64,000 nt of DNA from WTKG01 sp963735005. Its GTDB lineage: Bacteria > Actinomycetota > Actinomycetes > Actinomycetales > Demequinaceae. A program made the translations under genes and the position numbers. The stretch is taken from the NCBI GenBank assembly GCA_963735005.1, contig CAVTJA010000005.1, forward strand, positions 186,001 through 250,000, written 5' to 3'. The notes under the pieces are model-generated. The model was not told the DNA's origin. It saw only the letters and a list, made by a program, of their open reading frames with translations, and did not search any database. Positions 34,564 to 46,117 of the stretch are shown piece after piece (the first letter of the stretch is position 1; the number at the start of each line of letters is the position of its first letter).

Positions 34564-35970
34564 ATGGGAACCACGCTGGCAGAGAAGCTCTGGGAGAGCC
34601 ACCTGGTGAAGAAGGGCGAGGACGGCGCGCCCGACCTCATCTACATCGACCTGCACATGGTGCACGAGGTCACCAGCCCCCAGGCCTTCGACGGACTCCG
34701 CCTGGCCGGACGCACGGTGCGCCGCCCGGACCTCACGATCGCCACCGAGGACCACAACACCCCGACGCTCGACATCGACAAGCCGATCGCCGACATCACC
34801 AGCCGTACCCAGATCGACACTCTCCGCAACAATGCCAAGGAATTCGGCGTCCGCCTGCACAGCCTTGGCGACGCGGACCAGGGCGTCGTGCACGTCGTCG
34901 GCCCGCAGCTTGGCCTGACGATGCCCGGCATGACCGTCGTGTGCGGCGACTCCCACACGTCCACGCACGGCGCATTTGGCGCCCTCGCGTTCGGCATCGG
35001 CACGTCCGAGGTCGAGCACGTGCTCGCCACCCAGACGCTGCCGCTTAAGAAGTTCAAGACGATGGCGATTAACGTCAACGGCACGCTCCCCGAGGGCACC
35101 ACGGCCAAGGACATCATCCTGGCCGTGATCGCCAAGATCGGCACCGGCGGGGGACAGGGCTACGTGCTCGAGTACCGCGGCGACGCGATCCGCGCGCTCT
35201 CCATGGAGGCGCGCATGACCGTCTGCAACATGTCAATCGAGGCAGGCGCGCGCGCGGGCCTCATCGCCCCCGACCAGACGACTTTCGACTACGTGCAGGG
35301 CCGCCCGCACGCCCCGGAGGGCGCCGACTGGGACGCCGCCGTCGACTACTGGAAGACGCTCGTGACGGACGACGACGCGACTTTCGACACCGAGATCGAC
35401 CTCAACGCCGCGGACCTCGAGCCCTTCGTCACGTGGGGCACCAACCCGGGCCAAGGCCTGCCGCTCAGCGCCTCCGTCCCGAACCCCGAGGACTTCAGCG
35501 ACGAGTCTGACCGCGTGGCCGCGACCAACGCCTTGAAGTACATGGGGCTCACACCCGGCACCCCGCTGCGCGACCTCGCGATCGACACCGTGTTCCTTGG
35601 CTCGTGCACGAACGGCCGCATCGAGGACCTGCGCGCCGCGGCCGCGGTCATCAAGGGCCGTAGCAAGGCGCCGAACACGCGCATGCTTGTGGTGCCCGGA
35701 TCCGCGCGCGTGCGCCTGCAGGCGGAGGACGAGGGCCTCGACAAGATCTTCCTCGACTTCGGCGCCGAGTGGCGCAACGCAGGCTGCTCCATGTGTCTGG
35801 GCATGAACCCGGACCAGCTCAAGCCGCAAGAGCGCAGCGCGTCAACGTCCAACCGCAACTTCGAAGGCAGGCAAGGCAAGGGTGGACGCACTCACCTCGT
35901 CAGCCCGCTCGTCGCCGCGGCCACCGCCGTGCGCGGCACCCTGTCTAGCCCGTCCGACCTGGAGGCCTAA
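34564..35970 (+). CDS. leuC: 3-isopropylmalate dehydratase large subunit
   Basis: A 468-residue aconitase-family protein. It has VCGDSHTSTHGAFGALAFGI, the three Fe-S cysteines (FLGSCTNGRIEDLRAAA and AGCSMCLGMNPD) and the C-terminal substrate block ERSASTSNRNFEGRQGKGG. With LeuD it isomerises 2-isopropylmalate in leucine synthesis. The ATG at 34564 has AGAAGG six bases upstream; GTG 34558 would overlap that site. leuD begins 3 bp after the stop. Confidence 0.97.
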   Translation: MGTTLAEKLWESHLVKKGEDGAPDLIYIDLHMVHEVTSPQAFDGLRLAGRTVRRPDLTIATEDHNTPTLDIDKPIADITSRTQIDTLRNNAKEFGVRLHSLGDADQGVVHVVGPQLGLTMPGMTVVCGDSHTSTHGAFGALAFGIGTSEVEHVLATQTLPLKKFKTMAINVNGTLPEGTTAKDIILAVIAKIGTGGGQGYVLEYRGDAIRALSMEARMTVCNMSIEAGARAGLIAPDQTTFDYVQGRPHAPEGADWDAAVDYWKTLVTDDDATFDTEIDLNAADLEPFVTWGTNPGQGLPLSASVPNPEDFSDESDRVAATNALKYMGLTPGTPLRDLAIDTVFLGSCTNGRIEDLRAAAAVIKGRSKAPNTRMLVVPGSARVRLQAEDEGLDKIFLDFGAEWRNAGCSMCLGMNPDQLKPQERSASTSNRNFEGRQGKGGRTHLVSPLVAAATAVRGTLSSPSDLEA

Positions 35971-35973
35971 GCC

Positions 35974-36613
35974 ATGGAAAAGTTCACCACCCACACGGGC
36001 GTCGCCGTCCCGCTGCGCCGCTCCAACGTTGACACCGACCAGATCATCCCCGCCGTCTACCTCAAGCGCGTCACGCGTACGGGATTCGAGGACGCGCTGT
36101 TCGCCGAGTGGCGCGATGACGCCGACTTCGTTCTCAACCAGGACGCATACAAGAACGGCTCCGTGCTGATCGCCGGGCCCGACTTCGGTACCGGGTCCAG
36201 CCGCGAGCACGCCGTGTGGGCGCTCAAGGACTACGGCTTCAAGGTGGTGCTCGCCAGCCGCTTCGCGGACATCTTCCGCGGCAACTCCGGCAAGCAGGGC
36301 CTGCTCGCCGCCGAGCTCGACCAGTCGGACATCGAGCTGCTGTGGAAGGCCGTCGAGACCGAGCCAGGGCCGCGAGGTCACCGTGTCGCTTGAGGACAAG
36401 ACAGTCACGTGCGGCGACATCACCGTGCGGTTCGAGATCGACGACTACGTCCGCTGGCGCCTCATGGAAGGCCTTGACGACATCGGCCTCACCTTGAACG
36501 ACGAGGGTGCCATTACGTCATTCGAGGCCAAGCGCGAGTCCTGGCGTCCCAAGACGCTGCCCGCGAAGACCTTGCCGCCGCAGGAGATCGTCGCCGCACG
36601 TCCCGTTTCCTAG
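35974..36613 (+). CDS. leuD: 3-isopropylmalate dehydratase small subunit, frameshifted near 36370
   Basis: The first frame (35974-36393) has RRSNVDTDQIIPAVYLKRV and AGPDFGTGSSREHAVWAL, diagnostic for LeuD. The rest, EVTVSLEDKTVTCGDITVRF then DYVRWRLMEGLDDIGLTL, is in the next frame. Removing one base in the GGGCCGCGAG stretch at about 36367-36376 restores a normal protein of about 212 residues. Because leuC is intact and leucine synthesis needs LeuD, a sequence error is the simplest reading. The stop overlaps the stop of the convergent repeat-protein gene. Confidence 0.9.
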
Positions 36614-37908
36614 CCCCCGACTAGGGCCTTGCGGGTGTCGGCCGTGGCCTTCGCCGTGCGGATCACGGGGATGTACTGGGGCCGGTCGGCCGTCACCTTG
36701 ACGGAGAGGCGCTTGCCTCGGTCAGCGGCTACGACTGTGTAGGTGGCAGCCTCTGCGCCGGAGATCTTCTTCCCGTCTCGGTACCACTGGTAATCGAAGG
36801 AGACGGAGTCCGAGGGCCAGTACTCGGGGGGCGTCACCGTGACCGTGTCATCCACGCGCGGTGCCGTGATGTCGAGCGTCGGCTGGCCGTCCACCCGCAG
36901 CGAGTAGAAGTCTTTGGTGCCTGCGATCACGAGGCGCGTGTAGCCCGGCTTCGTGACGACGTAGATCGGCTGCAGGTACTTGCCGGCGTCCTTCTGGGTT
37001 GTCTGGTACACGCGATTCGTGGTGAACTTCGTGCGCGCCTTGCCGTTGCGGAACCACCGGACCTTGACCACCACATCTGACTCGGTGATGCCAGTGAGCC
37101 CTGCGTAGAGTTCGGGGAACGCGCCCGGCTCAGTCACACCGACGTAGTCGGACGGCGTTCCCGCGATGTACGACGCGCGGATCGTCTGGGTCTTGGCGCT
37201 CGAGCCGCGATAGGGCAGCCAGCCGTAGTCGCTGGCCGTCACCTTGACGGACAGCTTCTTCCCGAGGTCTGCCGAGGTGATGGTGTGGTCCGATGCGGTC
37301 TCGCCTGCAATTTTCTTGTCGCCGCGGTACCACTGCACCGAGATGTCGGCGTCGACCGAATACGCGCCCACGGAGAAGGTCATGGTGTCGACAGTGATCG
37401 TCTCGCGAGGCCGAGGTTCCCTGAGATGGTGGGTGCTCCCGTGTCGGACGTGATGGTGTACGGCTTGGGCACCGAGCTCACGGTGCTCTTCAGGAACCCG
37501 GGCTTTGTCGCCGTGACGACCACGTTGATGTTCTTGTTGCGGTTCTTGGAGTTCTTCAAGGAGTACGACGCGGAGGTCGCACCCGTGATCGGTTTGCCGT
37601 TGCGGTACCACTGGAAGCGGTACTTGACCCCCGGCGTGGTGATGCCCGACGGGACCGCGGTGAGCACCGGGACGTCGCCATCCTTCGTCACCGCGACCGC
37701 CAATGTGCCCTCGAGCGGCGCCTTCACGGCCTGCACTGCAACGTCAGGTTCAACGGACGCGGACGGCGCCGCGCGGCAGCGGTCTGGTGTTGGAGCCGAT
37801 TCGGCCGCGGAGGCCGGGGCCAGAAGCGCCGTAGCCGAGAAGACCGACGAGGACGATTGCGGCGGTGCTTCTTGTGATGGCGTGACGTGTGAGTCCAATG
37901 GCGGCCAT
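36610..37908 (-). CDS. Secreted Ig-like repeat protein, frame broken twice
   Basis: From ATG 37908 the sequence gives MAAIGLTRHAITRSTAAIVL, a signal peptide. A change of frame near 37845 leads to ATALLAPASAAESAP and the body, and a second near 37400 follows TPTISGNLGL. The protein has four repeats of about 85 residues with the pattern YQWYRxGKxIxGA..TYT..AxDxGKxLSVKVTA. It lacks a protease domain. It is a paralogue of the protein at 40854-42121, including the end block TADTRKALV. An extracellular or wall-associated role is likely. It is convergent with leuD. Confidence 0.72.
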
Positions 37909-37977
37909 AACGGGGCTCTCCTTAGTCGTTTGAGCGATGGTACTCGGCTGGCGGTGATGGCGCGACTGGGTGGGTAC

Positions 37978-38013
37978 AGTGAAGGCGCCGACCGGTTGGT
38001 CGGCGCCTTCACT
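37978..38013 (-). terminator. Perfect 16-bp hairpin after the metalloprotease gene at 38022
   Basis: AGTGAAGGCGCCGACC (37978-37993), loop GGTT, GGTCGGCGCCTTCACT (37998-38013). It starts 8 bp beyond the stop of the upstream minus-strand gene and ends 70 bp before the next start. There is no T-run, but the stem is very stable. Confidence 0.7.
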
Positions 38014-38021
38014 GGCTGTGC

Positions 38022-40520
38022 TTAGTTGTAGACGGTCGGCGTTGATTCCGCCGACTCCTCGGTGTAGCCCGACTTGGTAACGGTCACGCGCACGTGGATC
38101 AGCTTGCCGCTGTTCTTGCCCTTGAGCGTGTAGACCGGCTTGGTTGCCTTCTTAATCTTCTTGGTGCCGACGTACCACTGGTAGTGGTACTTCACGCCGG
38201 TTTCCGTGACTCCAGCGGGAGTTGCGGTCACTTTGCCGCTACTCAACGCCACTGACACGGTAGGCGTACCGGCGATCGACGCCAGCCCCCACCTTGGCGG
38301 TAGCGGTGGACCTCAGTGATTGAGTGATGTATCCGGTGCTGGTACCCGTCACCTTCACCTTGATCGTCTTGCCCTTGTCCTTGGCCGTGAGCGTGTACGT
38401 GGACGCGTGTGCGCCCTTGATCGCCTTCTTGCCGCGGTACCACGTGTAGGACATCGTGATCGTCTGGGCCGGGGTGGCCGCGATCCCGGGGGTCCATGGC
38501 GTGGAGTTCGCCGTCAGCGTCTCGCCCACCTTGGTGGTGCCAGTGATCGTCACCGGGTGAGTGGTGATCGGGAGCGCGCACGACCTTGGGTCGCGTGACG
38601 CAGTGTCCGTGGCCGAGACCGAGTTCCGTAGCTCGGCGCTCTTCCGTAACATGACGGTCGTCTGCGAGACAGGCGCTTGCCAATGTCGGCCTTCTCGGGT
38701 GTGTAGGTGTGCTGGTCGCGCCCGGGATGTTCTTGCCGTTGCGCCTCCACTGGAACGACGGGATCAACGAGCTCCGGCGAGGAAGGTGTCCAGCCGCGAG
38801 TTGGCCGTCAAGAGCGTTTCCGTATGCGAGGGTCCCGACGACCGACAAGGTGCCCCCGGGATGAGCGGGGCGCACGGTGACTGACACTGATGGCCTGGCT
38901 GCTCGAGGTGGCGGTGACCTGACCGTCACGCTGCCCTTCGGGCTTGTGAAGCTATTTCCCGCCCCGTGAAGTAGTAGTGCGTGCTGTCGCGGCTTGGGAT
39001 CAGCTGGGTGGTGTATCCGTTGGCGTTCTTGACTTGCATGATGCGAACGCCCTGCGCCAAGTGTAGAACGCCGTCAGGGAGCCGCCACGTGTTGGCGCCG
39101 GAGTCCTCGCCCCGTGAGGGAGCGTGCCTCGACGTAGAACACCGAGCCGTCGGCACGGGTCCTTCGCTGCGACGCGCGGTGTCCAGTCTCGGCGCTCACG
39201 ACGTTGATCGTGTAGCTGTCACGCCGGTGGGGGCGGTGTAGTAGTCCTTGCTATTCCACAGCCCAGCGTCGATCGCGTTTGGCGATGAGTACGAGCCGCC
39301 CTGGAACCCGGGAACCCCGAAGCCCATGGTGTCGAAGATGTCGTAGTACTCGTTCGGGCTGAGCCGCAGTACGCCACGGCCCGCGTGGACGCGGACGTGC
39401 AGGTCATCTGGTTGGCGTGGCCAAAGGACATGTTGTGGCCGAGCTCGTGCGCGAGCGGTCTGCTTCGCCATCGGCGCGATGGTGCCGGCTGTCCACAAGG
39501 TACCCCGGAGTCGTTGACGTTGGAGCCGATGCTGTCCGCGGCCGAGCGACGCTGCACACGGCCGTCCGGGTACACCACGACCATGTGCTTGTTCGACGAG
39601 ACGAGTAGCCCTGGTAGTGCGCGTACTGGTACGCCCAGTTCATCAACGCCGGGAATTGCGAGGTGAGGCACAGGTCGGCCACGGTGTTGGGAGAGACTGG
39701 TGGCGGGTAGATGGACTGCACCTTGAACGTGATCTTGCCGTGGCTCTGCTTGGACCAGTAGCGAGCTGGAGCCGCGACGTCGGCCTTGATGTTGGCGGTC
39801 GACTGGTCGGCAGTCGCGCTCGCGTAATTCGGGCTAGCCGGAACGACCCACACCTTGTGCGTCGCCTTCTTGGCGTGCTTGCGGCTCGAGCCGAAAACGG
39901 CGGCCGTCGTCATGCCCGCGCTGGTGTTACCTGCGGCGATGTCGGAGCTCGTCGAGAGCGGCGTAAAGCCCACGGGAACGAGCGCGCCGGTGGTCCGTGG
40001 CGAGGTCCGACAGGCCGATAACCTTGGCGGGCAGCGAGCCGGTAGCGATGTCACTGTCGGGGCCCGAAACAGTCGGCGCATCTGCCAGCGGGGCGTTAGC
40101 GCCGCGATGACGTCTCCGTCGCTGGCAAACGTGAAGTCTCCCGGAATGCCCACGGCGTTTTCCGCGAGGTCGCCGCCGACGCGTCACAAGGCCGACGTCG
40201 AGAACCTCGAGCACGTAGAGCGGGTTGCCATCCTCGTCTTCTGAGTCGCCGATGAGCCGAACCGTGCCGTGAAGCGTGAGCGTGTCGCCCGAGAGGCGCA
40301 CGGCGAGTGGGGTGACGCTGTTGGGCACGAGGCCCGCGTCGCCATCCGCGTCCGTTTCAGTGTCCGCGCTGGAGTCGTCCGGCTGGGTCGCCACGTCGAG
40401 AGGTGCTGTGGTCTCGGCGGGAGCCGGAGTCGGGGTGTCGTCTGCCATCGCGGTAGCGGGCGCGATCGTCACCAGGAGTGCGGCCGCAAGGGCCGCGCTA
40501 AGGGATCGTTTCAGGTTCAC
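38022..40520 (-). pseudogene. Secreted metzincin-like metalloprotease with Ig-like repeats, many frame breaks
   Basis: GTG 40520 starts a signal peptide, MNLKRSLSAALAAALLVTIA. The body is scattered over all three frames with at least five breaks. Readable parts are KKATHKVWVVPASPNYASAT, the zinc site LAHELGHNMSFGHANQM (about 39410-39450), the Met-turn region YDIFDTMGFG, and SYSSPNAIDAGLWNSKDYY. Then come at least three Ig-like repeats, such as YTWYRGKKAIKGAHASTYTL, and the end at 38022. HExGHxxxxGH with a downstream Met-turn marks a metzincin. The order of parts equals that of the two proteases at 43153 and 46118. As given it cannot be translated; it may be a pseudogene or low-quality sequence. 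Confidence 0.7.
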
Positions 40521-40853
40521 GGGTTTGCTCTATTCGAAGTCGGGCTCGGTGCCAAAGGCGCGCGGGCAGGTGTGACGGTGTGGTGCGTACAACGCCGCAG
40601 CAAAAGGGTGTTGGGAGAAGTGGTAGCGACCGTCCTGGCTCGCGTCAATTCAAGTGCGCCGATGCGCATCATGCCCCCTCAGTTTGGCTCTCTCAGAGTA
40701 GCGGTCGCGAGCCCGCCGCGCGCGCCGAAAGGGGGTGGAGAAGTACCCATCCTTCGATACCGTGCCCCGTATGTCCCTTAAGCCACGCTCCGGCACGCGA
40801 AGAGGGCCCCTTCCAAGCAGCCTGAGGCCCCTTTCGCGTCTAGCTGATGGCGA
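40521..40853. other. Intergenic region with a 14-bp hairpin
   Basis: This is a 333-bp gap between two minus-strand genes. I see no protein-like frame. An imperfect hairpin lies at 40795-40839 (ACGCGAAGAGGGCC with GGCCCCTTTCGCGT, 12 of 14 paired), probably the terminator of the repeat-protein gene ending at 40854. The rest presumably holds the promoter of the protease at 40520; no clear -10 was found. Confidence 0.5.
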
Positions 40854-42121
40854 CTAAACCAGGGCCTTCCGCGTGTCCTTCGTTGCCTTGACGGTCTGGA
40901 TCGAGGGGATATACGTGGCGCGCAACGCCGTCACCTTGACGGACAGGCGCTTTCCCTTGTCTGCCCCCACCAGTGTGTACGTGTCGGTGGTCGCACCCGA
41001 GATCGCCTTGCCGTCGCGGTACCACTGGTAGCGCACCATCAACGAGGTGGAGGGCGAGTACGCCGGCGGGGTGACCGTGACGGTTTCGCCCACGTGCGGC
41101 TGCGGGATGTCCAACGTGGGCTTGCCCGACGCGTGCAGCGAGTAATCAATGGGCTCGTCCCACAGCACCTGCTGAGTGAAACCCGGCTTGGTGGCGACGA
41201 TCTTCGCGCTGATGTACTTGCCGTAGTCCTTCTTCGTCAACTTATAGGTGGTGGTGGTCCGCAACTTCGTGATGGCGTTGCCGTTGCGGAACCACTGGAC
41301 CTTGATCACCACCCCGTCGTCCGCGATGCCGAAAGTGCTGACGTCGAGCAGCGGGTAGTCCCCGTCGTAGCTCGCGTACGCGGATCCGCCGAGCGTGCCG
41401 TCGAATGCTGCCTCGCGGACGACCTCGGTCTTGTCCGAAGTCCTGATAAACGGAAGCCACGTGCCTTCGGCGGACCCGGTGACCTTGACCGACAGGCGCT
41501 TGCCCAGGTCGGCGTCGACAATTGTGTACGTCTCAGCCGTCTGTCCCGAGATCCGCTTGTTGTTGCGGTACCACTGGTACGTGAGGTCCGGGTCGATGCT
41601 GGCCGACCCAACCGTGAAGGCGGACAGCTCGGCCGTGAGGACATTGCCAAGGCCGACGCTGCCGGAAATCGTCGGAGTGTCGCCGATGATCGTGTAGAAC
41701 TGGGGCGGCGTGGTCAGCGTCTGGGTGACGTAGCCAGACTTCTTGGCCGTCACGCGCACCTTGATGAACTTGTCGCGGTCCTTCGCCTTGACGAAGTAGT
41801 CGGCGCCCGTGGCTCCCTTGATTGCCTTGGAGCCGCGGAACCACTGGTACGTGAAGTGAATGCCCTCCTCGGACAGGCCCGAGGGATACGCGGTCAGTTT
41901 GATCGGGGTGGAGTCTTTGTCGATGGACACCACCAGATCGCCGGTGAAGGGGACTGTGGCCGCGAGGATGGGCGTGGCCGCGGCGGGGGCGCTGCTTGAA
42001 GGCGGCGATGCCACGTCTGCCGTCGCGGCTGAGACGGTGCCAAGCCCCAGGGCGGCGGCGACGGCCAGCGCGATGGAGCCGCGGGCGAAGAACGCGGGCG
42101 GAGTTGTGGCTCGTCGAACAT
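40854..42121 (-). CDS. Secreted protein with four Ig-like repeats, frame broken at start
   Basis: The long open frame (to about 42014) gives four Ig-like repeats, such as FTYQWFRGSKAIKGATGADY, YQWYRNNKRISGQTAETYTI and YQWYRDGKAISGATTDTYTL. No catalytic domain is present. Its signal peptide lies in the same frame further upstream (RRATTPPAFFARGSIALAV, then AAALGLGTVSAATA) but has no start there. AAAGGGGAACGCC precedes an ATG at 42121 that is one base out of frame. One missing G after that ATG (ATGGTTCGA for ATGTTCGA) would give MVRRATTPPAFF. It is a paralogue of 36610-37908. Confidence 0.78.
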
Positions 42122-42222
42122 GGCGTTCCCCTTTGCGTGGAGCCTTGATGATATCTGTTCGGTGGCCCGCATTTCCGCGAGATTCATCACTTCACGCGCG
42201 CGAGGACTGACACGATGGGGGC

Positions 42223-43074
42223 ATGACGGATTCCGGCGCTTCACTTGTGACGATCCCGCCCCTTGCTCGCGACGCGAAAACGGCGATTCGCGTGTTGTCT
42301 GCGGCGCTCGTCGCGTGGGCCGCGGTCCTGCTGTTCGCGGTGCACGTGCGCCCGCTGGGCTACGTGCCGCTGGTGCTTGGCGTGGCGCTGGGGTTCGCGG
42401 TTGACAGGCGGCTTGGGCGCGACCTCGCTTTGATTGCCCTGGGGGAGGCGATCATCTCGGCCATCTCCCTGCGCGCGGATCTTTCGAATGCGGGGATCAC
42501 CCGGTTCGCCGTCGCCCTGACCGCCGCGGTGGCGGTGCCCTGGGCGCTTTCGCGCTACGCGTTCAAGCAGCGGGTCATCGTCTTCCCGATCGGCACGGGC
42601 AAGCGCTGGACGAAGACGCAGTGGTGGTACCTGGGCATCGTCGCTGTGCTCGGCTATCTGATCCTGCCGTTCTACTTCATCGGCTCGGGCGCGTATCACA
42701 ACTGGCCCGACGTGACCGATGGCGGTATCGTCGCCAGGCTCTTCTTCGGGGTGAACGGCGTGGGGATTTGGGACGAGTTGTTCTTTGTGTGCGTGGTTTT
42801 CGCGTTGCTACGCCAGCACTTCCCACGGTGGCTCGCCAACATTCTGCAGGCGACCGTGTTCGTGTCGTTCCTGTGGGAGCTTGGCTACCGCGAGTGGGGG
42901 CCGGCGCTCACCATCCCGTTCGCGCTTGTGCAGGGGTGGATCTTCGCCAAGACCAAGTCGCTGCCGTATGTGGTCGCGGTGCACTTATTGTTCGACGCGG
43001 TGGTGTTCGCGGTGCTCGTGCACGCGCACCAGCACCACCTATTCAACATCTTCATCACCGCTCCCGGTCAGTAG
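42223..43074 (+). CDS. CPBP-like intramembrane protease family protein
   Basis: A 283-residue multi-pass protein with about eight hydrophobic segments. The late region resembles CPBP/CAAX-type proteases: WDELFFVCVVFALLRQHFP in place of EExxxR, FVSFLWELGYREWG in place of FxxxH, and VVAVHLLFDAVVF. The first Glu of EE is Asp and the second-motif His is not evident, so activity is doubtful. It is the only plus-strand gene inside the Ig-repeat/metalloprotease cluster. A role in processing those exported proteins is only a guess from position. Confidence 0.68.
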   Translation: MTDSGASLVTIPPLARDAKTAIRVLSAALVAWAAVLLFAVHVRPLGYVPLVLGVALGFAVDRRLGRDLALIALGEAIISAISLRADLSNAGITRFAVALTAAVAVPWALSRYAFKQRVIVFPIGTGKRWTKTQWWYLGIVAVLGYLILPFYFIGSGAYHNWPDVTDGGIVARLFFGVNGVGIWDELFFVCVVFALLRQHFPRWLANILQATVFVSFLWELGYREWGPALTIPFALVQGWIFAKTKSLPYVVAVHLLFDAVVFAVLVHAHQHHLFNIFITAPGQ

Positions 43075-43152
43075 CGAGCCTGCGAACCGGCGGCGCTTGC
43101 AAGGGCCCGCGCGAACGATCCAGACACTTACCCGTTGTTGACAGCGCGCTCG

Positions 43153-46027
43153 CTAGCCACCGATGACGGCGGGCGCGCTGATGACGGCTTCGCTGGTGTA
43201 GCTGTGCTTGGTGACGCGCAGCCGCACGGTGATGTCCTTGCCAGCATCCTTGGTCTTGATGCGGTACGTGGAGTGCGTCGCGCCGTCGAGGGCGTGTCCG
43301 TTGCGGTACCACCGGTAGCTGTACTTCACGCCCACTTCTGTAATGCCGGTGGGGGTGGCTGTGAGGTGCTCGGGGTCGCCGCCGTCGCTCGTGATTTCCA
43401 CGCCCAGCGTTCCCTCGATCGCGTTGGTGTGGACCACTTGGGTCTTGGCGCTGGTGTGGATGTAGTTGAGCGCGCCGGGAGTGCCTGCGGTGATTTTGAC
43501 GTCGGATGCGCTTGCCAAGGTCCCTGGAGGTGATCGTGTACGTGCTTCCCGTCGCGCCGCGGATGGCGTGCCTGCCACGTTTCCATTGGTAACTGAGGTC
43601 GGGTGAGGCGACCGGGTCGCCGACGGCGGTAAAGGTTTGGTCGTCAACGCTGAGGGTTGCGCCCAGGGAGACTTTGAGGGTGTCGTCGGGGACGATCACC
43701 GGTACGGAGGGGGTGGCCTGCACGGTGTAGTTGGTGCGCTCCGAGAAGGCTTGGATGCGCGAGTAGTTGTTCTTGGTGACACGGACCCGGACCGACAGTT
43801 CCTTATTGCGGTCCCTGGAGCGCAGTTTGTAGGTCGGGTGCGTGTGACTCGTCAGTTGCTTCGATCCGCGGTACCACAGGAAGTGGTAGCTGACGCCGGG
43901 CGTGGTGATGCCGGAAGGAGTGGCGGTGAGGGTGAGGGTGTAGGGGTCGACTGCGACGTCCACGGCAAGGTCGCCTTCGATGACGCCCTTCTGCACCGAC
44001 GCCGTGTTGGCGCTCGTGACGGTCGTGGTCGCGTATCCGACGGACGTGCCGGTCACCCGTACCGACAGCTTCTTGCCCAAATCCGCCGACGACACGGTGT
44101 AGGTGTCCGAGGTGGCACCCGCAATGTTGGTGGAGCCGCGCCGCCATTGATACGTCAGGTCGATGGTCTGCTCGGGATCGACCGCGACGCCCGGCTCCCA
44201 CGTGCCGGTGGTGGCGGTGAGTTCCGCGCCCACGCTGGCCGAGCCAGTCACAGTGACCGGCGACGTCGTGATCGGGAGTTCTGCCACCGCGGCCGTCGGC
44301 GCCGATGTCACGCTTGCGGTGTGCTCGGGCGCGTCATCCAGGGTGCCGGTGATGGCGACCGAGATGTTCGCGCCGATGTCATCGGCTGTGAGTGTGTAGG
44401 TGGTGTCCGTGGCCCCTGCGATTGCCGTTGAACCGCGCCGCCACTGGTAGTTGAGCGTGATGCCCGATTCCACGTCGGAGTCCCAGCCGGACGTGTCGGC
44501 GGTGAGCGTGCTGCCGTACTGGGCATCGCCGGTGATGGTCGCGGTGCCCGGGATGATCCACGCGAACATCGTCACGTCGATGACGGCCTCGGTTGAGCTG
44601 GTGCTCGCCACCGTGATCGCGACACCGCCGCTCGGGCTCGTGTAGGTCTCTGCCGGTTCCCAGTAGTACTTGGACTGGTTGTCAGCGTGGGCGAGCACGC
44701 TAGTGCCGCCGCTGGCCGAGTAGCTATAGCTTCCCTCGTCCGGGCGCTGCAGGATGCGGACGCCTTCGCCGAGCGTGTACGGCGCCCCGGAGTCGCGGCC
44801 CGTCTTGGACCGAGCCTCGACGTAGAAGACTTCGCCGTTGTTTGGATCAACGATCTGAACCGCGCGCTTGCCCGAGTTCGAACTCGCCACGTTGATGGTG
44901 TACTCATTCGAACCCGGTGCGGCGACGTAGTAGTCCGAGGACGGCCAGGCGCCGCTGAAGATCGCGTTAGGCGCCGAGAAGGTGCCACCTGATCCGAAAC
45001 TCTGGCCCATCACGTCGTACTTATCACCGTATTCGTTGTTCGAGCATGTGCTGCTCTCGACGGACGGAATGCCAGTGGTGCACACCAGCTTGTTCGCGTG
45101 CCCGAACGAAAGGTTGTGGCCCACCTCGTGGTTCCATACGAACTTGCTAAAAGTTGCCGTGGTTCCCGTCACCCAGCCGGTGCCGCCCGAGTTGAGCGAA
45201 TACCCCACCGTCGCCTGGCCCGCGACCCCTCCGCAAGAGAACCCCTGAGGGAACACGATGATGACGTGGTGGTTGGAGCCCGCCGTATAGCCCACATGCG
45301 CCGCCTTTGACTGGCCCTGGCTCGCGAACTGCCAGAAGTTCGCAGAACTGCACAGCGTGGACGATGCGGACCAGTTGGCAACTGCCGCAAGTTGGAAGGT
45401 GACGGTGCCGCCCGTTTGATCCGACCAGTAGCTGGAGAGTTGGTTCACGGCTGCCTGGATGTTCGCTGCGCTCTGGGTGGAGCTCTTGGACCCGCTGTTG
45501 GGTGTCATGGGCACAGCCCAGATCTTGTGGGTGGCGGTGTCGGGACTTTGGACCGATTCGACGGTGGGCGCCATGGCCGCGCCCGCTGTGGGGAGCGCGG
45601 CCGTCTGGACGACGGCAAAGGCCCCGCGCTGCTGCGCCTCGGCGGCGAGTGGTGCGAAGGCAGGGTCTTGGTCCGGGGCGGCGGCTAGAGCGAGCGCGCC
45701 ATCTTGGGCTTCGCTAGTGGTGCGGGACTCTGCGACCGCCGCCGCCGCGTCGGGCGAGACCCGAAGGGTGATGCGCTGATGCGTGCCCACCAAGCCTGCG
45801 GCAGCAGCGGACACCGGCAGGTAGCCGCCACGGTCGAGCTCGATGACGAAATCGTCTGAATCCGCCACGCGAAGGACGGTGCCCTCGACAGCGACGGACG
45901 TTCCGTGCTCGTCCGCGGGAGCTGCGCTCGCAGGCGTCGCGCCCATGGCCACCACTCCCGCCACGGTTGCCACGGTCCACGCGACCACGGCGCGCAGGCG
46001 CGCGCTCCATGCGTTGGCTTCGCTCAC
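43153..46027 (-). CDS. Secreted metzincin-like metalloprotease with five Ig-like repeats, frameshifted near 43503
   Basis: GTG 46027 follows GGCTGAGGAGGTC and starts a signal peptide (about 1-36, VAWTVATVAGVVAMGATPAS). A propeptide-like part leads to the protease domain: WNHEVGHNLSFGHANKLV is an HExGHxxxxGH zinc site, and KYDVMGQSFGSGG supplies the Met-turn. After about residue 500 come five Ig-like repeats (YQWRRGSTAIAGATDTTYTL and similar). The frame is intact to about 43510. There one extra G, seen by comparison with the paralogue (GACGTCGG against GACTCGG), shifts it, and the true end APAVIGG lies at 43153. The family resembles reprolysin/gametolysin-type peptidases. Substrates are unknown. 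Confidence 0.85.
43501..43830. repeat. Near-identical segment shared with 46465-46800
   Basis: This stretch inside the protease gene at 43153 is almost base-for-base the same as about 46465-46800 in the next protease gene. It includes an unbroken block from GTGATCGTGTACGTGCTTCC to past ACGCTGAGGGTTGCGCCCAG. It encodes the third and fourth Ig-like repeats. It points to a recent tandem duplication or gene conversion and is long enough to mislead short-read assembly. Confidence 0.8.
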
Positions 46028-46117
46028 GATGGTGACCTCCTCAGCCCTACGCTCGACGCTAACCCGGCGGGCTCGAGTTCGCCCCTGCGCAGGGTGTGAG
46101 TTTGGACACCAGGCGTG

